A stretch of DNA of 22,443 bases from a virus. The notes under the pieces are model-generated. The model made no database searches. It had not been told where the DNA came from and saw only the letters and a list, made by a program, of their open reading frames with translations. Positions 14,075 through 22,152 of this stretch are shown here, one piece after another. Both the position numbers and the translations under genes were made by a program. The number at the start of each line of letters is the position of its first letter. Within the stretch, counting starts at the first letter, position 1. Location of the stretch: positions 1-22,443 of the IMG/VR virus record IMGVR_UViG_3300028840_005126; one strand, written 5' to 3'.

Positions 14075-15760
14075 ATGGCATTTACGGAAGACCTAACCAG
14101 CGGCCAGACTTTTTCGGCTGACTCTTATCATACGGGGGAGCCGCCCTCAAAGGCGTTTGACGACACTTTGACTTCGGCGTGGTTTATCCAGACCCCGAGT
14201 TTTCCGCACTGGATACAAGTGCAATTTGCCACAGCGCCTGCCATAATCAAGCTGCGCATGTACCAAAACGAATGGAACCAGGCGCCAGAAGATTTTGTTT
14301 TGTACGGCAGCAACACCGGCTCTTTTTCAGGCGAAGAAACAACACTGCTGACAGTCAATAACATCAACTGGGGAGGGGCGGCAGGCTGGCAGGAATGGGA
14401 ATTTGAAAACACCAACACTTATACTTATTATCGGATTGTAATTACAGACAACAACGAATCGCTCTGGCTTCGGGTAAATGAAATCGAGATGATGGCCGAG
14501 GCAGTTCCGTCTCCGTCTGAGTCGCCCAGCGAGTCGCCGAGCCAGTCGCCGTCCGAGTCACCGTCCGAATCGCCCAGCCTATCGCCATCGGCCAGTGAGA
14601 GCCCGTCGGAAAGCCCCTCGCTGTCGCCTTCGGCGAGTGAATCACCGAGCGAATCACCCAGCGCATCGCCGAGCGCGTCTGAGTCTCCGTCAGAATCGCC
14701 CAGCTTGAGTCCATCCGCCTCCGAATCGCCGTCTGAATCGCCGAGCCAGTCGCCGTCCGAGTCACCGTCTGAGTCGCCCAGCCTGTCGCCGAGCGCATCC
14801 GAATCGCCCAGCGAGTCGCCGAGCCAGTCGCCGAGCGAATCGCCGTCCGAATCGCCGAGCCTGTCGCCGAGCGCATCCGAATCGCCCAGCGAAAGCCCGT
14901 CTGTATCTCCCAGCGAGTCACCGAGCCAGTCGCCGTCCGAATCGCCGTCTGAGTCGCCCAGCCTGTCGCCGAGCGCGTCAGAATCGCCGAGCGAGTCACC
15001 GAGCCAGTCGCCGAGCGAATCCCCATCGGAATCGCCGAGCCTGTCGCCGAGCGCATCCGAATCTCCCAGCGAATCGCCGAGTCTGTCGCCGAGTGCATCC
15101 GAATCTCCCAGCGAGTCGCCGTCGCCCAGCCCGTCGATCGCAGAGACCGACACCGGCGAGGAGATCGGCATCGGGGTCGAGTTTGCGGCCTTTAACTGGA
15201 GCAAGTGGCTTGCCGCCAACAAAGAGCGCGCCATCGAGCGTTATTACTTCACCCTGACCGGGGACGCGGACAGCACAACAGACATTGAAATCCCGATCTC
15301 ATCGTTTCAGGCCAGAAAACGCACGGGGGAATCAACCTACCTTTCGGTGGTGATCCCGGATTTTGCGGGCCAGGCCCAGGCGGTGTCCGACCGCTCAAAC
15401 GGGGAGATGGTCATCGAAATGGCTTACACAATAGATGGGCAGGAGTCGATCCGCGAAGAAATCCTGCGCGCGGACTTAGAAGACATCCGCACCGACGAAG
15501 GCCCGGTCAACCGATCAATTATCTTGACGGGGCATAAAACCCAGACCTTCGGCTCAAAGATAGTTGAGCTTGAAAACCCGACTTATAAAAACGTTAGTGG
15601 AGGACGGATACTGTATCGGTTCGCCCGGCTGGATCTGTACCTGAACCCGGGCGACACCTGTCGGGTGGAAGATGATGAGTTTGTGATCGATTATATCACC
15701 TACATGGTCAGCGTGGGAAGCGATCATGTGTTCAAAACCATGGAATTAAGAGAGATCTAA
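14075..15760 (+). CDS. Tail protein: discoidin-like domain, long SPSE repeat, tail-specific C-terminus
   Basis: A 561-residue three-part protein. Residues 1-143 resemble an F5/8 type C (discoidin) carbohydrate-binding domain: KAFDDTLTSAWF, FPHWIQVQF, EDFVLYGSNTGSFSG, YTYYRIVITDNNE and RVNEIEMM. Residues 145-354 are almost pure SPSESPSQ, SPSLSPS and ASES units. Residues 355-561 form a beta-rich domain (IGVEFAAFNWSKWL, IEIPISSFQARKRTG, YMVSVGSDHVFKTMEL) that probably anchors to the tail. A sugar-binding head on a flexible stalk would suit receptor contact. It shares its last base with the next start. The discoidin call rests on pattern; the anchor role is inferred. Confidence 0.65.
   Translation: MAFTEDLTSGQTFSADSYHTGEPPSKAFDDTLTSAWFIQTPSFPHWIQVQFATAPAIIKLRMYQNEWNQAPEDFVLYGSNTGSFSGEETTLLTVNNINWGGAAGWQEWEFENTNTYTYYRIVITDNNESLWLRVNEIEMMAEAVPSPSESPSESPSQSPSESPSESPSLSPSASESPSESPSLSPSASESPSESPSASPSASESPSESPSLSPSASESPSESPSQSPSESPSESPSLSPSASESPSESPSQSPSESPSESPSLSPSASESPSESPSVSPSESPSQSPSESPSESPSLSPSASESPSESPSQSPSESPSESPSLSPSASESPSESPSLSPSASESPSESPSPSPSIAETDTGEEIGIGVEFAAFNWSKWLAANKERAIERYYFTLTGDADSTTDIEIPISSFQARKRTGESTYLSVVIPDFAGQAQAVSDRSNGEMVIEMAYTIDGQESIREEILRADLEDIRTDEGPVNRSIILTGHKTQTFGSKIVELENPTYKNVSGGRILYRFARLDLYLNPGDTCRVEDDEFVIDYITYMVSVGSDHVFKTMELREI
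14507..15137 (+). repeat. SPSE repeat, long copy in the tail protein gene
   Basis: About 210 codons of Ser-Pro-Ser-X repeat, where X is mostly Glu with Gln, Leu, Ala or Val at set intervals. The higher-order unit is roughly SPSESPSLSPSASES. Longer DNA copies recur (for example around 14783-14812 and 14860-14889), showing recent internal duplication, while serine codons remain mixed. Confidence 0.93.
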
Positions 15761-16416
15761 TGGGAAAAGGCGAGATAGCGTCCGAGATCGGCAGCGGCAA
15801 ATATAGCGTGATTATCCGCTATGCCGGCCGGGCACGTGTCAACCAGTGGATCGCCGACATAGATGTCAAGATATCCGCCCTGCAGGCCGCGGTCGAAGAC
15901 ATGGAGGGTTTGGAAAAAACCATCGGAGAGCTTCGGATAAAAGCGCTCCAAAACAAAAAAGCCTACCTGCAAACGAAAATGCCGGCGGACTTTACCGCGC
16001 CGGCCTGGTGTGCGGACCTGACCGAGGGCCTGACCGGTGAGGTCGGGACAATCGAAATTCCGGGCGAGCGCAGCGACGGCATAAACATCTATCCGGGATA
16101 TGGGGAGGCGGCGGCATACGACGCCGAGCGAGACGGGCAACTGCTGCCGGCGGTGGCCACGTCGGCGGCAGCAGCCTATTTTAACCGGGCGATCATGCCC
16201 GGCTGGCAAAAGTACAAACCGACCTATCGCTACGGAACGATCGTGGCCGACAGCCTCGACTTTGAAAACGAAACCTGTTCGGTGTGCCTTGACCCAGCTT
16301 ACTCCAGTCAGCAAAACCTGGATATAAACCAGAATCAGGGATATTCTCAATGCGAAGTCACGGGGCCGTCTGGGTTTACCCAGTTTTGCAATGACAACCC
16401 TGGGCATCCGACATGA
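15760..16416 (+). CDS. Tail protein, upstream part of a possible readthrough product
   Basis: A 218-residue protein. Residues 1-75 have a strand-turn-strand (GKYSVIIRYAGRARVNQWI) and a coiled-coil-like helix (KISALQAAVEDMEGLEKTIG). Residues 76-218 are a Tyr/Gly-rich domain (EVGTIEIPGERSDGINIYPG, MPGWQKYKPTYRYGTIV) ending in several cysteines (ETCSVCLD, SQCEV, QFCNDNPGHPT). It ends in a TGA, but the same frame is open beyond that codon straight into the cysteine peptidase at 16471. It may be the N-terminal half of a single 757-codon polypeptide. From general memory, similar segments can be joined in other phages; this is unchecked. Confidence 0.6.
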   Translation: MGKGEIASEIGSGKYSVIIRYAGRARVNQWIADIDVKISALQAAVEDMEGLEKTIGELRIKALQNKKAYLQTKMPADFTAPAWCADLTEGLTGEVGTIEIPGERSDGINIYPGYGEAAAYDAERDGQLLPAVATSAAAAYFNRAIMPGWQKYKPTYRYGTIVADSLDFENETCSVCLDPAYSSQQNLDINQNQGYSQCEVTGPSGFTQFCNDNPGHPT

Positions 16417-16425
16417 GTCAACACT

Positions 16426-16446
16426 GAGGCGCCGGGGGCGCTTTTT
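16426..16446 (+). terminator. Terminator-like hairpin between tail protein and peptidase
   Basis: GCGCC (16429-16433) pairs with GGCGC (16437-16441) around a GGG loop, extended by G-U and A-U pairs, and TTTTT follows. It has the form of an intrinsic terminator but lies inside a frame that stays open on both sides, 10 bases after the TGA. It could cut down expression of downstream genes or have a recoding role. Confidence 0.55.
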
Positions 16447-16470
16447 ATAAATGAGGCTGCTTACGCCGAC

Positions 16471-18033
16471 TTGCAGGCCGTCCAGCGGCAGGTTAACACC
16501 GAGCACCGGTATCGGACCGATCAAAGCGGCTACAACGTGGGCGACCACTGGGCAATCATGGGGGAGGGAGATAGTGGCGACTGCGAAGATTTCGCTTTGA
16601 CAAAAATGCAAATGCTGCTCGACGCTGGATATGCGGCTAAAAACCTGCAGCTTGCAACCGGGATCACAGAAACCGGACAGGGTCATGCTTTTTTACTGGT
16701 CCAGACTGTCAACCGCGGAACCTTGGTGCTGGACAACCGCTACCAAAATATTATGCAGCTTGTAAATGTACCATACCGGGTGGAGACCTACCAGCTGGCG
16801 GGGCAGACCTGGGCGAGCTTTACTACCCGGCTTGACGATGTGGCTATCGAGTATATGAACTGCGATGCTTTAGCCTTTGCCGACGGCGACTCGGTCATAG
16901 TTAAGTTCGAATCTCAAGAATGGAATAATCCAAAGGTCGTCGGTTTTAAAAGTAATCCGGCGAGCTGTCCAAATAAAATTTTTATTGTTCAGGGGGTTAC
17001 CTCCGCGCCGACAGAAATATTTGCTTTTTTATATAACCGGGACACAGACGCATATTCTCAATCCGCAATTTATGCGGAGCAAGCTGTCTTATACGCTTCT
17101 TGCGAAGCAATTAACGGCAATGTCTATTATTTCGGCGGAAGGGTCCCCGGTTTAGTTGATCCTGTGTCGGAGAGGTATCTATTTAAAAATTACAATATTA
17201 AATATTCGATCGGAGATGACACGTGGACCAAAAAAACCGACATGGACGTCAAGCGGGCCTGGACACAATGTTTTTCTATTGTTGATAATCTCTTTGTTTT
17301 GTGCGGATCCGGCTCGGAGCTGCTTGTTTATGTCGGGTATGGCGATCAAATTTTTTACGACAGGAACGACCAATATACTCCTTCAACAGATACATGGCAG
17401 GGCGTGGCCGATCACCCGCTGGAACTCACTTATTTTTCGACATTCGTATTGTCGGAAAAAGGCTACACTATCGGCGGCCGATACGGCGGGTCACTTTCAC
17501 AGCCATTTACAAATCGGAATATTGAATATGATCCAGTTTCGAATAGCTATATAGATAGACTGGACTTAGACCGCAACAGGTACGGTCTGGTCACGTTTGC
17601 GGACCGCGAAACAGGAAAGGGGTATATTGTCGGGGGAGATAATGATCCGAAATTTGATTCTTATTCCCGCAGCTTTTGGAATGGCTGGTTAACTGAAAGA
17701 AATTACGAATACGATCCCGTCGGCAATAACTATACGCGAAAGCAGGATTGGAATAATGACGGCTATCTTGGGTTTTTCAATGATCCACCGGGCGAATGGG
17801 TTGTTGATTATACCCTTAATACGGGAAACGATGGCGACGGACCGTTTCAAATACCGTCCGCCGACGGATATGGGATCGGAACTATTTTTCAGACGGCGGT
17901 TTATACCGGCGCCCCTTATAATGTTGTTCCACCACAAAACTTTATCCCGTCAACAGATACGTGGGAAGTAAAAGATTTGATGCCACTTGATCAATTTTAT
18001 AATTTAGACTGGGGGACCGCATGCGCATTGTAG
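16471..18033 (+). CDS. C93-type transglutaminase-like cysteine peptidase with kelch-like repeats
   Basis: A 520-residue frame from TTG 16471, with no good ATG or ribosome site. Residues 1-125 match bacterial transglutaminase-like cysteine proteinases (BTLCP, peptidase C93): SGDCEDFAL with C38, GQGHAFLLV with H72 and LVLDNRYQN with D88, which form the Cys-His-Asp triad. Residues 150-520 hold kelch-like propeller repeats (YYFGGRVPG, GYTIGGRYGG, GYIVGGDND, and D-x-W-x-x-x/K-x-D motifs). The domain border at about 16,860-16,920 is also where base use shifts from GC-rich to AT-rich. A tail-linked peptidase could cut cell-wall peptides or host surface proteins. The true start may be the upstream gene at 15760 through an in-frame TGA. 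Confidence 0.7.
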   Translation: MQAVQRQVNTEHRYRTDQSGYNVGDHWAIMGEGDSGDCEDFALTKMQMLLDAGYAAKNLQLATGITETGQGHAFLLVQTVNRGTLVLDNRYQNIMQLVNVPYRVETYQLAGQTWASFTTRLDDVAIEYMNCDALAFADGDSVIVKFESQEWNNPKVVGFKSNPASCPNKIFIVQGVTSAPTEIFAFLYNRDTDAYSQSAIYAEQAVLYASCEAINGNVYYFGGRVPGLVDPVSERYLFKNYNIKYSIGDDTWTKKTDMDVKRAWTQCFSIVDNLFVLCGSGSELLVYVGYGDQIFYDRNDQYTPSTDTWQGVADHPLELTYFSTFVLSEKGYTIGGRYGGSLSQPFTNRNIEYDPVSNSYIDRLDLDRNRYGLVTFADRETGKGYIVGGDNDPKFDSYSRSFWNGWLTERNYEYDPVGNNYTRKQDWNNDGYLGFFNDPPGEWVVDYTLNTGNDGDGPFQIPSADGYGIGTIFQTAVYTGAPYNVVPPQNFIPSTDTWEVKDLMPLDQFYNLDWGTACAL

Positions 18034-18584
18034 ACACCTTATTGTCAGACTATCAGTCCCGGCATAGTGATTTCCAGATCGACAACTTTATCATCGGAAA
18101 GCAGGGTGACAATTGGTCCATGTATAAGCAATGCCTGCGCGAAATTCATATGCGCTCTACCTCTTTAGTTACCTTAAAAGAGGACCTGGAACTGATGGAT
18201 ATCGAACGATGGAAGTGGAAATTTTCAATCAGTAAAAAATCAAAAATAAGAAAAAAACGCCGGGCACGAGTTCGTAATGAATTGGTAAAAAGTATCAATG
18301 AAACCGAGCGCGAGCTGAAACGATTCGTTTCATTGGCTAAAAAACTGAAACGGAAAATCGGCGAGCTGAGTTATGAAAAACGGGCGGTATTAGAGGCGGA
18401 TTCGTGGCTGCAAAAGGCGCGGAGAATGGCGGGCATGGATATGCTTATAAATCGCGGACAGATAAGTCAAACGACGCTCGAAATGATTGTTGCATTGCCT
18501 CCACGCGAACGGAAGTCAATCTTATATGAAATTGCGAACGGGCCGGACCCCAACCGATTGATCGGAATGGATATCAAAAGGTGA
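18021..18584 (+). CDS. Charged coiled-coil protein, unknown function
   Basis: A 187-residue Lys/Arg/Glu-rich protein with a predicted central helix (KSKIRKKRRARVRNELVKS, NETERELKRFVSLAKKLKRK), starting 13 bases before the end of the preceding gene. It has no signal peptide or membrane segment. The first 45 residues (FIIGKQGDNWSMYKQCLREI) look folded, the C-terminus helical (LEMIVALPPRERKSILYEI). Overlap with the peptidase gene suggests co-translation, perhaps as a chaperone or tail component, but I do not recognise it. Confidence 0.6.
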   Translation: MRIVDTLLSDYQSRHSDFQIDNFIIGKQGDNWSMYKQCLREIHMRSTSLVTLKEDLELMDIERWKWKFSISKKSKIRKKRRARVRNELVKSINETERELKRFVSLAKKLKRKIGELSYEKRAVLEADSWLQKARRMAGMDMLINRGQISQTTLEMIVALPPRERKSILYEIANGPDPNRLIGMDIKR

Positions 18585-18587
18585 AAA

Positions 18588-18899
18588 ATGAGAAAATTAC
18601 TTACAGCTTTATTATTTTTTTTGCTCCCGGGCGTCGCTTTTACAGGACCGTTTCTTATCTGCGATCCGCAGCCTGGAGTGGAGACGTATCAAGTGTATCA
18701 AGACAACGTACTGCTTTCTGATAATGTTGCAGCCCAGACGGACGGATCACTGAAATATGATCTTAAGGATATTACACCTGGCAAGTACAGTTTTACATCC
18801 AAAGCTTGTGCGGGGCCCTGGGGGTGCTCCACTCTGTCGGACCCTTTTGTCTCACCAGAACCCGTATCGAAACCGACCGGTATGCGGCTGACAAAGTAA
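18588..18899 (+). CDS. Small exported protein with fibronectin-like domain
   Basis: A 103-residue protein with a classic signal peptide: MRKLL, a hydrophobic core (TALLFFLLPGVAF) and a likely cut near residue 19-20. The remainder is beta-rich (ETYQVYQDNVLLSDN, DLKDITPGKYSFTSKACAG) and resembles a single fibronectin-III-like sandwich with Cys residues that could pair outside the cytoplasm. There is no lipobox Cys at the expected place. An exported protein inside a tail operon could alter the cell surface of a lysogen or act during lysis; this is only inferred. Confidence 0.65.
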   Translation: MRKLLTALLFFLLPGVAFTGPFLICDPQPGVETYQVYQDNVLLSDNVAAQTDGSLKYDLKDITPGKYSFTSKACAGPWGCSTLSDPFVSPEPVSKPTGMRLTK

Positions 18900-18939
18900 T
18901 TATAAACTACTCAATAACATTCAAATAAGGGGAATTGGA

Positions 18940-19377
18940 ATGGCTTTTTTAGGAACGTTAAAATATACAGAGACTGACCATGCTCAGTCACTCATACTGT
19001 CCCAGACGGATTGCCGCACTTGGGGCAACGGGTCGGCCTGCCTCTGGTTGTTTCAAAATGACCAGGCCTGGCTGATGGCAAATTATTATAGGGTCAGGGG
19101 CAAGACCTTGGCTGAAGCCGCGGTAATTATAACCGACATCGCTATCAGTTGGGCTTCAAAACAGAACGACCCAGCATATCTGGCATACGTTAGAGACTGG
19201 TCTTATAGGGTTTTGTTACAGTATCCACCTTTACCAGAACCAGAGCCAGAACCTGAGCCAGAGCCAGAGCCTGAGCCTGAGCCTGAGCCACCGACTGGAG
19301 ATTGCTCATCGTGTCAACAAGCATTAGAACAATCATTGGATAAGTTAAACAGGATAAAATTAATAATTAATGAATAA
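18940..19377 (+). CDS. Unknown protein with Pro-Glu repeat linker
   Basis: A 145-residue protein. Residues 1-95 look like a small helical domain (DQAWLMANYYRVRGKTLAEA, ITDIAISWASKQNDPAYLAY). Residues 97-117 are a PEPEPE repeat encoded by hexamers such as ccagag and cctgag, which often act as a rigid spacer. The C-terminus has C-x2-C (DCSSCQQ) and a short helix (ALEQSLDKLNRIKLI). The ribosome site (aagggga) is good. I do not recognise a family. The placement among appendage genes fits a virion or host-surface role. Confidence 0.55.
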   Translation: MAFLGTLKYTETDHAQSLILSQTDCRTWGNGSACLWLFQNDQAWLMANYYRVRGKTLAEAAVIITDIAISWASKQNDPAYLAYVRDWSYRVLLQYPPLPEPEPEPEPEPEPEPEPEPPTGDCSSCQQALEQSLDKLNRIKLIINE

Positions 19378-19394
19378 ATAAAAGGAGATTAAAA

Positions 19395-19667
19395 ATGGGA
19401 ATAAAATTTAGTCCTTCGTTTCAAAGTTTTCTTGACACCATGACGTGGTGTCGGCAACAGGGTCAGGGCGGTGAGATAAATCCGTTTCGCCCGGTTCAAG
19501 AACGATCATATCCTGGAAAAGATCGGGTTGTAATTATACAGGATTTGCTTGAAGACCTTTCGGCAAAGGCAACGAAAATAAGCGCAAAGGAAACTGTGCG
19601 CGAACTGAAGCAAAACCTTGCAGAATTAGGCAAAGACATAGACACCTTTGTCAATGGTCTTAAGTAA
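19395..19667 (+). CDS. Small protein of unknown function
   Basis: A 90-residue protein with a strong ribosome site (aaggaga). The N-terminus has Ser/Phe-rich sequence and a Cys (FSPSFQSFLDTMTWCRQQG); the C-terminal half is helical and charged (DLLEDLSAKATKI, VRELKQNLAELGKDIDTF). It lies in line with the tail appendage genes and has their AT-richer base use. There is no recognised family. Confidence 0.55.
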   Translation: MGIKFSPSFQSFLDTMTWCRQQGQGGEINPFRPVQERSYPGKDRVVIIQDLLEDLSAKATKISAKETVRELKQNLAELGKDIDTFVNGLK

Positions 19668-19756
19668 TATCAAATCGGGCCGCGATATGACTTATCACTA
19701 TGGGTAAAATTTGGCTTGAAACCGTTTATATTATTTAGATAGTAAGGAAAATTAAA

Positions 19757-20209
19757 ATGGCGGAAGAAAGATATGAATACCCATATCATGAATATGATGG
19801 GTTAGGCAGTTGGACTTTGCGAAGACGCATCACAAAAGATGTCGGTGTTACACCTTTGGGGGTGTCTTCCTTCCCCGATCAAAATAAATTAGTAGTCACG
19901 TTTGATGCTGAATTGACGATTGGGCAGAAAACAAACCTTGACACCCTTATGGCAGAAGGCGCGGCGGCTTTTGATCCACCGAACCCGACAGGCGTTAGCA
20001 TCTTTTCGCTTGAAGATATTTATGAAGACTTTGAAAGCGTAAGAACTGCTGCGAACGACCCCGGCGCGGATATATGGTTTCGTGAGTCAACGCCCGGAAG
20101 TGGTAATTATGACAAAATTGAAATTCAGTTTTCTAAATCTCTATCGGTGCAGGAAAGAAAAGCGGTGGAGAATTATTATGCTGCTAACGCTGTTTGGACG
20201 GTGCAATAA
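19757..20209 (+). CDS. Phage appendage-associated protein, unknown
   Basis: A 150-residue acidic protein (start MAEERYEYPYHEYDGLGSW) with helix and strand alternation (LVVTFDAELTIGQKTNLDTL, IFSLEDIYEDFESVRTAAND). It ends on the first base of the next gene (TAATG), so it is translationally coupled to the propeller protein and may serve as its adaptor or chaperone. An 89-base gap before it (19668-19756) has AT-rich sequence but no convincing promoter. There is no recognised family. Confidence 0.55.
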   Translation: MAEERYEYPYHEYDGLGSWTLRRRITKDVGVTPLGVSSFPDQNKLVVTFDAELTIGQKTNLDTLMAEGAAAFDPPNPTGVSIFSLEDIYEDFESVRTAANDPGADIWFRESTPGSGNYDKIEIQFSKSLSVQERKAVENYYAANAVWTVQ

Positions 20210-22149
20210 TGGCTGTTAAGTTTGTCAAATACATTAATATTTTAGACCGTGAAATTACCAGCAGCAGCGGCAATATTGCTGAAAAAGTTTATCTTGATAC
20301 AACCGATTATGACGGCACGGTGTTATATTATTTTGAGATAGTGGCTAAGATTTCAGTCGGCAGCGGTTCGGTTTATTTTCAAGATTCGTCAAATAACGCA
20401 GACGGCACGATCACGGTTTCAGCAGCAACCTATACTCGTTATCGTTCAGCCGCAATGACAGTTGCAACCGACACCTATCATATAAATATAAATTCAATCT
20501 TGATATCTGTAAAATCTGCCAGAATAGTAATCGTACAGTCAGACGCAAGCGCCATAACCGACACAGAACTGCAAGCGGAGATTGGCGACTATGAAGCAAA
20601 TAAAACTGGCGCTGCCGACGCCACCGATTACCCGCTAACCTATCCGAAGTACTTTTATTATGATTCAAGCAAATTTGACGGTACGTTATCATTTGAGGCA
20701 CACCTGACATGGATGCAGAACAACGATAAAACTACGGCCACGTTCAAGCTGGAAAAAAATGAACTTGGATTAGCATATATCGACGTTGAAGATCATGGTG
20801 GTACTTACGTGGACGTTTGGGGTGACGGCACCTACATTTACTGCGCTTGCTATGGTAGTGGCATACGAAGTTATTCAGTCGATGGTTCTGGTAATTTGGT
20901 CAATAAAGATACTGATTATCAGGGCGGTCTTTATTGGGGCGTTTGGGGGGATGGAACTTATCTATATGTTGCTTGTGGCTTAGACGGTATCCGAAGCTAT
21001 TCCGTGGACGGTTCGGGAAATTTTACTTATATCGACGTTGACGACCAGGGGGATGATTATCGCGAAGTTTGGGGGGACGGTAATTTTATTTATGCGGCTT
21101 GTTATGGTGGCGGCATACGAAGTTATTCAGTCGATGGTTCTGGTAATCTAACTTATATCGACGGAGACGACCAGGGCGGAAGCTATTGGCGAGTTTGGGG
21201 GGATGGCAATTTTATATATGCGTTAGCTTTGACCAGTGGGATACATAGCTATTCCGTAGATGGTTCGGGAAATTTGACTTACATAGATACTGATTATCAG
21301 GGCGGGTCATATATCGGAGCTTGGGGGGATGGAACTTATCTATATGTTGCTTGTGGCTTAGACGGTATCCGAAGCTATTCCGTGGACGGTTCGGGAAATT
21401 TTACTTATATCGACGTTGACGATCAGGGGAATGATTATTACGACGCTTGGAGTGACGGCACCTACATTTACTGCGCTTGTTATGATGATGGCATACGAAG
21501 TTACTTAGCCGATGCTTCTGGCAATCTAACCTATATCGACGTTGAATATCAGGGTGATTATTACTATTCTGTATGGGGTGACGGCACCTACATTTACTGC
21601 GCTTGTGGCTCTGACGGAATACGAAGCTACAATTTAGAAGAGGCATTCAATCTATGGACTGATGTTGCAACTATTTACAGCGGAAGTGGCACGGATGGGG
21701 TTGTTGTTTTCACCCGCTACACAACAGACTTTAGCGCCAACATGATAAGCGGCAGAAATTATAGGCTTGTATGGCAAGCGGCGGATGCAAAGTATGGCGA
21801 TGTAACTATTTACAATGCCAAACTGGTGGTGAAGCAAACGGACGCAAGTGAGATTACAAAAACCCAAACCATCCTAACCCTTTTAAATTCCGAGACAGTT
21901 TCCGACACCGGCCTTCAAGACTGCGATGGCTATTATGATGCCGACGAGTGGGACGGTGTGACGGTAAACATTTACCCGGAGCATGACGCCAGCGGAGCGA
22001 GTAGTAATACAAAATTACAGGAAGATACGGACGATACCGCAAGCGATGTCGCCAACAGCAGTATAACCGGAGCAAACCGCCAGCGCGGGGCAACGGCATT
22101 GAGTATAACCGACAATGAAGACATTGATACTAATATCGTGACGGCTTAA
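20209..22149 (+). CDS. Seven-repeat beta-propeller appendage protein, likely receptor-facing
   Basis: A 646-residue protein, chosen from ATG 20209 because it overlaps the preceding stop (an in-frame ATG at 20194 lies within the previous gene). Residues 1-189 are beta-rich. Residues 190-483 are seven 42-residue repeats with motifs YIDVDDQGG, VWGDGTYIYCACY and GIRSYSVDGSGNLT, which fit a seven-bladed, LVIVD-like propeller. Residues 484-646 are another beta-rich domain. The N- and C-flanks look related (IVIVQSDASAITDTELQ and LVVKQTDASEITKTQ), as if the propeller split or was inserted between two copies of one fold. Repeats 2-3 and 5-6 are nearly identical in DNA. The next gene is an SPSE protein, so this is likely part of the tail fibre set. 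Confidence 0.65.
   Translation: MAVKFVKYINILDREITSSSGNIAEKVYLDTTDYDGTVLYYFEIVAKISVGSGSVYFQDSSNNADGTITVSAATYTRYRSAAMTVATDTYHININSILISVKSARIVIVQSDASAITDTELQAEIGDYEANKTGAADATDYPLTYPKYFYYDSSKFDGTLSFEAHLTWMQNNDKTTATFKLEKNELGLAYIDVEDHGGTYVDVWGDGTYIYCACYGSGIRSYSVDGSGNLVNKDTDYQGGLYWGVWGDGTYLYVACGLDGIRSYSVDGSGNFTYIDVDDQGDDYREVWGDGNFIYAACYGGGIRSYSVDGSGNLTYIDGDDQGGSYWRVWGDGNFIYALALTSGIHSYSVDGSGNLTYIDTDYQGGSYIGAWGDGTYLYVACGLDGIRSYSVDGSGNFTYIDVDDQGNDYYDAWSDGTYIYCACYDDGIRSYLADASGNLTYIDVEYQGDYYYSVWGDGTYIYCACGSDGIRSYNLEEAFNLWTDVATIYSGSGTDGVVVFTRYTTDFSANMISGRNYRLVWQAADAKYGDVTIYNAKLVVKQTDASEITKTQTILTLLNSETVSDTGLQDCDGYYDADEWDGVTVNIYPEHDASGASSNTKLQEDTDDTASDVANSSITGANRQRGATALSITDNEDIDTNIVTA
20776..21657 (+). repeat. 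Seven tandem 126-bp propeller repeats
   Basis: The coding repeats have an exact 126-bp period (starts at 20776, 20902, 21028, and so on). A 102-base block at 20943-21044 recurs unchanged at 21321-21422, offset by 378 bases, or three repeats. Other blocks match at offset 252. This indicates recent duplication or gene conversion of repeat groups. Confidence 0.9.
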
Positions 22150-22152
22150 TCT

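Noticed and set aside
14507-15137. CRISPR array or diversity-generating template from the repeats
   Set aside because: The repeat is coding with mixed codons and no spacers; there is no reverse transcriptase in the window.
14428-15234. Long minus-strand ORF rich in Asp-Gly-Asp-Ser repeats
   Set aside because: It is the reverse complement of the SPSE repeat and has no start or context on that strand.
16417-16460. Bacterial SECIS element after the TGA
   Set aside because: The hairpin at 16426-16446 is short with a GGG loop and a U tract, more like a terminator; no clear SECIS features. Recoding is kept only as a hypothesis.
19668-19756. Promoter in the AT-rich gap before the 19757 gene
   Set aside because: Candidate -35 and -10 hexamers have poor sequence and spacing.
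20194-20208. Upstream in-frame start of the propeller gene at 20194
   Set aside because: It falls inside the preceding gene; 20209 overlaps its stop and suits coupled translation.
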